Below, one piece after another: positions 29,001-34,605 of a stretch of DNA of 64,000 bases. The notes under the pieces were generated by a model. The model was not told where the DNA came from. It made no database searches and saw only the letters and a list, made by a program, of their open reading frames with translations. A program made the position numbers and the translations under genes. This DNA comes from Flavobacteriales bacterium (GTDB lineage: Bacteria; Bacteroidota; Bacteroidia; NS11-12g; UBA9320), in assembly GCA_020635455.1 (NCBI GenBank), contig JACJZT010000003.1:372001-436000 (forward strand), written 5' to 3'. How positions within the stretch are numbered: position 1 is the stretch's first letter; each line of letters opens with the position of its first letter.

Positions 29001-31937
29001 GGTGTAGCATCTGTTACCAACGATTACACCGGTACCTCTTCACTTGCAGGTGCGGTATTCTCTAAAGGAACCACCACCGTTGAATGGACCGTTATGGACT
29101 CTGCAGGTAATTCTGCAACTTGTTCATACGATGTAACTGTGAACGACAATGAAGATCCTGTTGTTTATTGTGTCGCTCATGATACGGTAACTTATGATTC
29201 AGGATTCTGCAGTTATACTGTACCTGACACCAGATTCGACCTAACGAATGTTTCTGACAATTGCGGAATTGCTTCAATTATTAATGATAAAACGAACTCC
29301 AGCACATTAGCAGGTTTGGTGTTAACCTCAGGAAATCATGAATTTAACTGGACAGTAAAAGATTCGGCTGGAAACATGGCTGTTTGCAAGAACATACTAT
29401 ACGTTTTGATTCCTGAAATTGATATCAGAGGCAATAATATTAGTATACCAGATGGAGACACGACTCCATCACTTGCCGATTACACAGACTTCGGAGATAC
29501 ATTCCCTAACATACCGATAGTTAAGAGTTTTGTTATCAGGAATATTCAAAGATATGAACTGAAAATATACAAAATAAGGGTTACCGGACCTGATTCATCT
29601 TACTTTGTAGTTAGCAATATTAATACACCTACAACTGTTTCGCCATTAGGAAGAGATACATTTGATGTCACTTTTAGTGCTTCTACAATTGGAGTCAGAG
29701 ATGCAACAATAATCGTATACAATTCTGATTGTGATGAACCAAGGTATACTTTTGATATAACAGGTGAAGTTATTTGTACATATCCTGACTTTACAGTATG
29801 TCCCGGAAATATGACCAGATTTACTTCATCAAACACTTGTGATACAAGCGTAGCTTATAATGTCAGCTTTACCGGAATACCAACACCTACGTTAACGTAT
29901 GAATTTAGTGGAGCTACCACCGGATCTGGAAGCGGTTCAGGAAGTGGATCTACATTTAACAAAGGTGTTACGAATGTGCTGGTGATGGCTACAAATGCTT
30001 GTGGAACGGATTCTTGTCAGTTTACCATTACCGTAATCGATAATGTTAAGCCTGTTGTGACTTGTCCCGGTAACCAAAACAGATCTACTAACAACGGACA
30101 ATGTACTTACACAGTAGTTGGAACAGAATTTAACCCGGTATACACAGACAATTGTCCGGGTGCAAGTTCAATCAATAACTACAACAACACCTCATCACTT
30201 GCAGGTACAGTTTTACCGAAAGGAACTACTACGGTAATGTGGACCTTTACAGATGCATCTTCCAATGTTACAACCTGTACGTTTGACATTATCGTATCAG
30301 ATACTGAGTCTCCGAAGATCGTTTGCAGAAACGATACCTCTTCAACAAATGTACCGGGCACATGTGGCAGAGTTATCACATATACAACTCCGGTCGCTTC
30401 AGACAACTGCCCGGGTGTTACGGTTTCTCAGGTATCAGGTTTACCTAGTGGAAGTACCTTCCCGGGTGGGGTTACCATTAATAAGTTTATAGCCACCGAT
30501 GCGGCAGGAAATAAAGACAGCTGTAGCTTTAAGGTAACAATAATCGATACTGAAGTACCAAATATAATTTGTAAGAACAGAACCGTATTTGCAAATACTA
30601 CAGGAAACAAATACACACCTTATAAGGATGAGCTTGACCCAATTGTTAAAGACAACTGTACCTTATTGAGTTTCAAGAACAGTTTGAACGATTCAAATAC
30701 ATTGAAAGGTTATGCGATCCCTTCAGGTACTACAACTGTAAAATGGATTGCCAGGGATATTTCCGGTAATGTGGATTCTTGTAGTTTAAACATTACGGTT
30801 GTAGCTTGTGGTGCCGGTATTCCTTCAGGTGCGAACGTTTACACCGGAAATGTTACTCTTAATACTCAGGCTGATGTGGACGCATTCTTTAAAACAACAG
30901 GACCAAATGCAGGAAATAAATATACCAAGGTGGATGGAAACCTGACCATCTTTGGTAATAATAACAGTGATCCCGTTAAGAACTTGTGTAATCTCGATCA
31001 GATCACTGAGGTTACTGGAAGATTGCTTATTAATGCTATCAGACATAATGCGGCTCCTACTCAATTAACTCACCTATCTGCTATTAAGACCGTAGGTGGA
31101 ACCTTGCAGATCGCGAATAGCAATAAGCTGGTTAGTGTTATCTTCCCTAATCTGGAAAGTGTTGGAGACAGGCTTATTGTAAGAGGATGTATAAATGCAA
31201 CCGATATCTTGTTCCCTAAACTTGAATCGATAGGACGAGAAATAAACATTGGAGTAAACTTCAAAGTTGAACGACTTCGTCTGTCTGACCAGGCCAGTTC
31301 ATTTACCTGGACTGGTTCCAATTCTAAGATCTACCTTGGAGGTAACGGTGATTCCGCTACTAACAATACGGTCATAGATATGAACAAAATTAAGGTTGTT
31401 GAAACTTCTCTAACTTTTGAAAAGAACAACAATGCAGGAATCAGCAACTTTGATAATATATTCAGTAGTCTGGATTCAATTCACGGAGACCTTATCATTA
31501 AAGACAATGTGAATCTTGCCAAGTGTTGTATTGCCGCCACTACAGTTGTTGGTGGATTCAGGGATATTAGCGGCAACACAGGAAACTGTAAAGACACCAT
31601 TGCGATTAAAGCTGATTGTGGAACTCTACACAAGCGTTCAATAATGGTGTTTGGAGATGGTGATAGCAAGACCAATCCAATTCATGGGTTCAATGTATTC
31701 CCAAGTCCAAATAAAGGAAACTTCACCATTGAATTTACAAGAGCTGCAATGGGTGACCTTAAACTTACCATTACCGATCTGGTTGGAAGGGTTGTTTACA
31801 CAGACAAACAGCATCATGACAATTACGGTTATATGGAAATTCCGGTTAACATGGAATTCGCAGCCGAAGGTCAATATGTAGTTAAGGTTGAAATGAATGG
31901 AAAGGTTTACATCAGCAGAGTAATGCTGGTTAAATAG
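23055..31937 (+). CDS. Giant T9SS-exported adhesin: LamG-like, 25 HYR repeats, choice-of-anchor-D, L-domain
   Basis: A 2960-residue cell-surface or secreted protein. A long signal peptide ends at AFAQ (residue 48). Residues ~52-240 are a concanavalin/LamG-like domain (YALEFKAANKSFV, FTIEFWVKPN, WTHIAVVYSKKTPHLYING, IDEFRLWKQPLS). From residue 295 to 2119 are 21 HYR (hyalin) repeats of ~80-88 residues, each with conserved DNC and TCS cysteines. Residues 2120-2243 resemble a choice-of-anchor-D/ASH-type domain, 2244-2588 hold four more HYR repeats, 2589-2870 resemble a receptor-L-domain/leucine-rich fold, and 2878-2960 (VFPSPNKGNFTIEF to the end) are a T9SS type A sorting domain. It is probably involved in adhesion. 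A strong terminator follows. Confidence 0.92.
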   Translation: MNTSLPIVKTHRFYQPLKRKLLKMVQTRTLLAVLTFSFAALTNNAFAQCGGYALEFKAANKSFVNPNSSTRAIRDSFTIEFWVKPNATIKSSMSESNGFFNYTGTSGQNYAVFPIYGGAYPDTAGVGISVGTNGVAVFEHASSYLPPLLVYYTTLSSSSWTHIAVVYSKKTPHLYINGSFVKKGLTSNINKLIPSSQLGDKGSYGPFSGVIDEFRLWKQPLSATEIANWYNKLTFLSHPKISDLFSYWKFDEGSGTVVSDSSGHGNTGTRMSSNVTPVLPKFITPGFFVIADTIPPVITCPGNITQFIDLGVCGSVVTYSVQATDNCPGETIEQIKGLASGSTFPVGMTMNTFVVTDAQGNTDTCSFMVTVNDTIYPTVTCPGNMTLSNDNGKCGANVTYTVTTWDNCPGETLKQIAGLPSGSMFPVGTTVNTFVVTDIANFTDTCSFSITVNDNEDPVVTCPGNMTVNNDAGKCSAKVNYSVTQTDNCPGSVLTQIQGLASGSDFPVGVTTNTFVATDGNGNTDTCSFDVTVKDVELPSIACVSNQIRNTDSGTCSYTTVGTEFDLTSYSDNCPGVTITNDYNNSVSLAGAVFNKGVTTVKWTATDVNGNKATCSYNVTVKDQEFPTITCIGNVTRSMDSTTCSYTVSGTELDPTSYSDNCPGAVISNYLTNTPSLAGTILQKGSTTITWEVTDASGNKTSCGFVVTVVDDQAPSIACVGDQTRSTDAGKCSYKAVGNEFNPTSYSDNCPGSTITNSFNNSSSLTGAVFPKGVTSVTWTITDASNNSATCSFDVTVEDNEDPKITCQSDQTKSMDAGRCDYTVSGTEFDPASYSDNCPKVSIENDYNNSNTLAGAIFTKGTVTVTWTATDSSGNTATCSFDVTVKDDEDPTISCVSNQTRSMDPGKCDYTVVGTEFNPTSYGDNCPNPTIKNNYNNSNTLAGAVFTKGTSTVTWTVTDASGNTSTCSFDVTVNDDEDPTISCVGNQSKNMDPGKCTYTVNGTEFDPTSFDDNCPNATIKNNFNNTASLAGAVFDKGLTTVTWTVTDASNNTATCSFNVTVIDNQNPTITCQSDQTRSTDNGKCTYAVSGTEFDPVSFTDNCPGSTTSNNFNNSATLNNAIFPKGTTTVIWTVTDAANNIATCSFDVTINDNEDPKISCVTDQTRSTDAGKCSYKTVGTEFDPVSYSDNCPGVTITNDYNNSNTLNNEIFPKGTTTVTWTATDASNNTSTCSIDIEVEDDEDPTITCISDKTKSTNPGVCTYKVTGTEFDPVSTDDNCGVASVTNDHNGTSSLAGALFSKGTTTVTWTVMDSAGNTSTCSFDVTVNDNENPKITCFPSTTFNTDPGECTFKIKNFSPFSNYSDNCGIDPSTFVIDYTGTQTLKDAVFSKGTTVVTFSVKDSSGNVGTCSFNVTVVDNEDPTINCVADQTRSTDNGKCTYTAVGTEFDPTSDDNCGVASLTNDYTGTSSLAGAVFSKGTTTVEWTVMDSAGNSATCSYDVTVNDNEDPTITCVADQTKSTDAGQCTYTAVGTEFDPTSTDDNCGVASVTNDYTGTSSLAGAVFSNGTTTVEWTVMDSAGNSATCSYDVTVNDNEDPTITCVADQTKSTDAGQCTYTTVGTEFDPTSTDDNCGVASVTNDYTGTSSLAGAVFSKGTTTVEWTVMDSAGNSATCSYDVTVNDNEDPTITCVADQTKSTDAGQCTYTTVGTEFDPTSTDDNCGVASVTNDYTGTSSLAGAVFSKGTTTVEWTVMDSAGNSATCSYDVTVNDNEDPTISCKVDLTRSTDAGQCTYTTVGTEFDPTSTDDNCGVASVTNDYTGTSSLAGAVFSKGTTYVEWTVMDSAGNSAVCTTDVTVLDNEDPTISCKVDLTRSTDAGQCTYTTVGTEFDPTSTDDNCGVASVTNDYTGTSSLAGAVFSKGTTYVEWTVMDSAGNSAVCTTDVTVLDNEDPSITCVADQTKSTDAGQCTYTTVGTEFDPTSTDDNCGVASVTNDYTGTSSLAGAVFSKGTTTVEWTVMDSAGNSATCSYDVTVNDNEDPVVYCVAHDTVTYDSGFCSYTVPDTRFDLTNVSDNCGIASIINDKTNSSTLAGLVLTSGNHEFNWTVKDSAGNMAVCKNILYVLIPEIDIRGNNISIPDGDTTPSLADYTDFGDTFPNIPIVKSFVIRNIQRYELKIYKIRVTGPDSSYFVVSNINTPTTVSPLGRDTFDVTFSASTIGVRDATIIVYNSDCDEPRYTFDITGEVICTYPDFTVCPGNMTRFTSSNTCDTSVAYNVSFTGIPTPTLTYEFSGATTGSGSGSGSGSTFNKGVTNVLVMATNACGTDSCQFTITVIDNVKPVVTCPGNQNRSTNNGQCTYTVVGTEFNPVYTDNCPGASSINNYNNTSSLAGTVLPKGTTTVMWTFTDASSNVTTCTFDIIVSDTESPKIVCRNDTSSTNVPGTCGRVITYTTPVASDNCPGVTVSQVSGLPSGSTFPGGVTINKFIATDAAGNKDSCSFKVTIIDTEVPNIICKNRTVFANTTGNKYTPYKDELDPIVKDNCTLLSFKNSLNDSNTLKGYAIPSGTTTVKWIARDISGNVDSCSLNITVVACGAGIPSGANVYTGNVTLNTQADVDAFFKTTGPNAGNKYTKVDGNLTIFGNNNSDPVKNLCNLDQITEVTGRLLINAIRHNAAPTQLTHLSAIKTVGGTLQIANSNKLVSVIFPNLESVGDRLIVRGCINATDILFPKLESIGREINIGVNFKVERLRLSDQASSFTWTGSNSKIYLGGNGDSATNNTVIDMNKIKVVETSLTFEKNNNAGISNFDNIFSSLDSIHGDLIIKDNVNLAKCCIAATTVVGGFRDISGNTGNCKDTIAIKADCGTLHKRSIMVFGDGDSKTNPIHGFNVFPSPNKGNFTIEFTRAAMGDLKLTITDLVGRVVYTDKQHHDNYGYMEIPVNMEFAAEGQYVVKVEMNGKVYISRVMLVK
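23937..29411 (+). repeat. First HYR repeat array (21 units) within the adhesin
   Basis: Units of 80-89 codons start with [D/A/F]P[T/S/K]I[T/S/A]C and end with a variant of TCSFDVTVxDxE. Units 1-3 belong to a different subtype (CPGNMT, TxNTFVVTD) from units 4-11 (DNCPG) and units 12-21 (DNCG). Divergence is high at the left and very low in units 15-20. Confidence 0.9.
27570..29153 (+). repeat. Six near-identical 264-bp tandem HYR units
   Basis: Units 15-20 are each exactly 264 bases (88 codons) and nearly identical at DNA level. Units 18 and 19 share a variant block (CKVDLTRS near the start, AVCTTDVTVLDNE at the end), while 15-17 and 20 carry the other version (CVADQTKS, ATCSYDVTVNDNE). This A-A-A-B-B-A order indicates recent duplication or gene conversion. 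The array could expand or contract by recombination and is prone to misassembly. Confidence 0.92.
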
Positions 31938-31955
31938 AACCTGAATTCTAATACT

Positions 31956-31988
31956 AAAAAGCCGTCCGGGGATCCCGGGCGGCTTTTT
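31956..31988 (+). terminator. Strong rho-independent terminator after the HYR adhesin
   Basis: AAAAAGCCGTCCGGG (31956-31970), loop GAT, CCCGGGCGGCTTTTT (31974-31988). The 15-base arms pair fully except one G-T, and a T-run ends the structure. It lies 19 bases past the adhesin stop and is symmetrical, so it may also serve the convergent FISUMP gene. Confidence 0.95.
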
Positions 31989-31997
31989 AGTTATAAG

Positions 31998-32221
31998 TTT
32001 CTGAAACAAGTTCAGAAGAGATTCTGAAACAAGAACGAAAGGCGTATGTACTAAGGGATGCTGAAAAAAGAACCTGCGGCTTTGGAAAAAGGGGTTCTGA
32101 AACAAGAACCTTCGACTTTGGAAAAAGGGGTTCTGAAACAAGAACCTGCGGCTTTGGAAAAGGGGGTTCTGAAACAAGAACCTGCGGCTTTGGAAAAAGG
32201 GAATCTGAAACAAGTTCAGAA
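31998..32221. repeat. 36-bp tandem repeats bounded by CTGAAACAAGTTCAGAA palindromes
   Basis: CTGAAACAAG-type cores recur at 32061, 32097, 32133, 32169 and 32205, spaced exactly 36 bases; the unit continues with AACCTGCGGCTTTGGAAAAA. Each unit contains GTTCT...AGAAC, a short inverted repeat. Both ends of the block carry the identical 17-mer CTGAAACAAGTTCAGAA (32001-32017 and 32205-32221), which can fold (TTCAG arms). A partial unit begins at 32024. There are no spacers, so this is not CRISPR. Similar CTGAAACAAGTTCAG palindromes are, to my recollection, common between genes in Bacteroidota, so it resembles an expanded REP-like element. Confidence 0.85.
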
Positions 32222-32426
32222 TGGACTCGTCATGATCGGTACTTTAACTTTGTCTGTATGTTTCTCAGGCTTTTCTCAAGAAGCGATTTTTATAAAGCAA
32301 AGTTGTCTCAGGTTTTTAGTGCTTTCCTGATCTAAGCAATTTTCATCACAGGCCATTCATCATAGAATAATTCTATAAAATTCATTCAGGATTTTTATGA
32401 ATTAAGAAAAACTGTTCTTATTACAA

Positions 32427-34286
32427 TCAATCTTTAACACACCTGCACGTATATCCTCTGCCCATGGAACTTTGTCCACTACCAAACGCCGGACCTTTTG
32501 AACTGAAACCGGCAGAAAAGGCAATGAGTGGTAAGGCTTCCGTGGTTGTCCAGTTATACCCAATAACACCCAGATCATAAAAATTACCGGTCGATTCAAG
32601 TCTATCCCCACCAGGGACTGCAGAAAAACAAAATTCATTGGTTGAAGTACTAGGACTGTCCCATAAAGTTTTACTTTTTAATTTGGAGCCGGATTCACTG
32701 CTTAGTCCGGTTGCTTTAGCCAACTCCCTCCACTCTTCCTGGCTGGGCAAATGCCAGTTGGAAGGACAAGCTCCTTTGATTCCACTTGGGTTTGAAGAGC
32801 TACTACCCTGATTTGCAGTGGCGGCCCACCAGTTGTAGATTACCCCGTATACACCATATTCAGGCTTTGATTTTGCCACGTTTACATCCGATCCGTTATA
32901 ACCATATACTCCATAAGCTGGAGAGGTATTATCGTATGCATCCGAAAATTCCTTGTTGGTATGTACAAATGGGAGATATCGAAGGTTTTCTGCCATCCAC
33001 GTTTGATTACCTATGGTAACTGTCTTATATTCCTGTCCGTCTCTTGAGTCTGTGAGTGTTCCCATCTTGCAACGCTCAAACTCATAGTTTTTATCAAAGA
33101 ACTGCACCAAAAATATAGAAGGGCTTGGAACGGTAGTATAATTTTCAGTCAGTAATTTACCACGTGGAGATACATATCCACTCCCCGATTCGTAAAAAGG
33201 AGTTGTTCCGTCAGAATTAAGGTGAGCAGAACCGGTTGAATCCCCATCGATCACCAGTCCCTGAACCAATTGTTTCTCCATATCTTTACAAAAAATATTA
33301 TCTACAGCCATTGACTTTTGATTGTCGAAAGCATAACCATAGTAGGTAGCTACTCCGAGTGAACGCCAGGCTTCAGGCAGATTGTTTTTATTAGGTCCGT
33401 CTGCGGTATATCCACTATAACAATGATTGCCAAACAATACTGCATCTGAAAGGTCAACGTTTAACTGCCGAATGTATTTTTCAGTAATTAAGATGTTGAA
33501 ATTAAACTTAACTTCATTATCGTCATTGGTATATATATCCATTCCTATTTCAATTTCACCATTGGCGATCTTATCTGCCGGAATGCTATGAATGTTAAAG
33601 GCAGAAGCTATAACATCCTCCGGAATCCATACGTCCGTCATTGCATATGTCTTTTTAAGGTATGCAAGAAAGAAACCATTGATGGTTCCATGTACATCAA
33701 GTATAATAAAACCATAATCTCCAAGCCGGTTAAGATCATCCAAAGTAACGTTTGACCCATATTCCATATCAGCCTCCAAATCCCTTAATCCATCTTCCAT
33801 TTCTTTTTTTAAAGTAAAAATGGAGGTCAGGTTATATTGAAACTCATCCGGATATGGGATCAAAACAAGGGCTTTCTTATTTTTAATGTTCTTACTTGAA
33901 TTCGAACTAAACTGAAATGCCGTCAGAGCCCCCTGTCCGCTTCCCCCTCGCGTTAAATGTTCACCGTTTTGATTAACCGGTATAAAGCTAATTGAAGATT
34001 TTAGCCCATTCATAAATTCTACTTCCAAACGTTCAAAATTGTCAAACCCACCATCTTTTACGGTAGATTGCCTGCCAAGCCACATTCTTAAAGAATCAAA
34101 GGCTGCAATACTGTCTCCCGACTGTTTGAGAACCCGATCATAAACCACCACGGCATCGTGCATTGTGTTTAGATTTGCCGTAAGCTTCTCTTCAATACCA
34201 TCGGAAGTAGCTGTTGATTCGTTTTCCTTATTACAAGTCCAAAACAGGGTACAAATAAAGAATATATATATAAATCTGTTTTTCAT
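32427..34286 (-). CDS. FISUMP-domain lipoprotein with caspase/gingipain-like N-terminal half
   Basis: A 619-residue exported protein. The signal is short and hydrophobic (4-17) with a possible lipidated C18, though FWTC is not a classic lipobox. Residues ~138-345 read like an alpha/beta peptidase fold: KKALVLIPYP, a hydrophobic strand ending in His-Gly (FIILDVHG, H199-G200), and a second strand ending in a Cys (AVLFGNHCYSG, C289), the order and spacing of clan CD catalytic dyads. Residues ~405-619 are a FISUMP domain (DSRDGQEYKTVTIGNQTWMAENL, GVIYNWWAA, CPSNWHLPSQEEW, SFSKG-type ending with YTCRCVKD). FISUMP is certain; the peptidase reading is inference. A leader hairpin and promoter lie upstream. 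Confidence 0.8.
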   Translation of the reverse strand: MKNRFIYIFFICTLFWTCNKENESTATSDGIEEKLTANLNTMHDAVVVYDRVLKQSGDSIAAFDSLRMWLGRQSTVKDGGFDNFERLEVEFMNGLKSSISFIPVNQNGEHLTRGGSGQGALTAFQFSSNSSKNIKNKKALVLIPYPDEFQYNLTSIFTLKKEMEDGLRDLEADMEYGSNVTLDDLNRLGDYGFIILDVHGTINGFFLAYLKKTYAMTDVWIPEDVIASAFNIHSIPADKIANGEIEIGMDIYTNDDNEVKFNFNILITEKYIRQLNVDLSDAVLFGNHCYSGYTADGPNKNNLPEAWRSLGVATYYGYAFDNQKSMAVDNIFCKDMEKQLVQGLVIDGDSTGSAHLNSDGTTPFYESGSGYVSPRGKLLTENYTTVPSPSIFLVQFFDKNYEFERCKMGTLTDSRDGQEYKTVTIGNQTWMAENLRYLPFVHTNKEFSDAYDNTSPAYGVYGYNGSDVNVAKSKPEYGVYGVIYNWWAATANQGSSSSNPSGIKGACPSNWHLPSQEEWRELAKATGLSSESGSKLKSKTLWDSPSTSTNEFCFSAVPGGDRLESTGNFYDLGVIGYNWTTTEALPLIAFSAGFSSKGPAFGSGQSSMGRGYTCRCVKD

Positions 34287-34320
34287 CTTATTTAAATTCT
34301 AAAAGGTTAGTACTACCAAT

Positions 34321-34339
34321 AAAGGTTTCAGAAACCTTT
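34321..34339 (-). other. Hairpin in the FISUMP gene leader
   Basis: AAAGGTTT (34321-34328), loop CAG, AAACCTTT (34332-34339): a perfect 8-bp stem. It would lie within the ~63-base leader predicted from the promoter at 34354-34361. It has no T-run, so it looks like a stability or translation element rather than a terminator. Confidence 0.45.
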
Positions 34340-34353
34340 CCCCGGGATTTGAA

Positions 34354-34361
34354 CAAATATA
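34354..34361 (-). promoter_or_regulatory. Candidate -7 promoter element for the FISUMP gene
   Basis: TATATTTG on the minus strand matches TAnnTTTG, 67 bases before the ATG; no -33 TTG at the expected distance. Confidence 0.4.
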
Positions 34362-34551
34362 TGTAATAAAATTAGTTTAGATTTTAAAGATGGACCTTTT
34401 CAAAATCAATTAATTCTACGAAACCGATGAAAATTATTAAATATTGATCTTTAAATGGGAATTTAAGGAAGTTGTGATTTAAACTAAATTATTGAATCAA
34501 TTGCATGGCGGAACAAAATATCAGAACAATTCATATAACATAAAGAACCAA

Positions 34552-34577
34552 TGTTCCTTATGTTTCTATAAGGAACA
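34552..34577. other. Perfect 9-bp inverted repeat downstream of the BNR gene
   Basis: TGTTCCTTA (34552-34560), 8-base loop, TAAGGAACA (34569-34577). It lies about 30 bases past the BNR gene stop. On the gene's strand the T-run comes before the stem rather than after it, so it is not a standard terminator, though it may still form an mRNA 3' hairpin. Confidence 0.5.
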
Positions 34578-34605
34578 AAAAAACTCCAAACCGCTCGAGA
34601 AGAGG

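Larger units (their letters stand above)
31938..32426. other. 489-base intergenic region: terminator, repeat block, palindrome; no convincing gene
   Basis: The gap between the adhesin and the FISUMP gene holds a terminator (31956-31988), a 36-bp tandem repeat block (31998-32221), and a perfect 7-bp-arm palindrome ATAGAAT-A-ATTCTAT (32362-32376). An open frame across the repeats (32058-32330) ends in a signal-peptide-like stretch starting at ATG 32232 (MIGTLTLSVCFSGFSQE) but stops after 33 codons. I regard this as fortuitous or a relic rather than a gene. Confidence 0.6.
34287..34605. other. 319-base intergenic region with a promoter and two perfect inverted repeats
   Basis: It contains a leader hairpin (34321-34339), a -7 element (34354-34361) for the FISUMP gene, and a 9-bp inverted repeat (34552-34577) close to the end of the BNR gene. 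The remainder is AT-rich with no gene that I can support. Confidence 0.6.

Noticed and set aside
31638..32213. 191-residue frame on the minus strand with FQSRRFLFQNP repeats
   Set aside because: It reads across the adhesin gene's C-terminus on the other strand and the tandem repeats; the repeat arises only because 36 is divisible by three.
32061..32221. Possible CRISPR array with 36-bp repeats
   Set aside because: The 36-bp units are contiguous with no unique spacers, and no cas gene is nearby.
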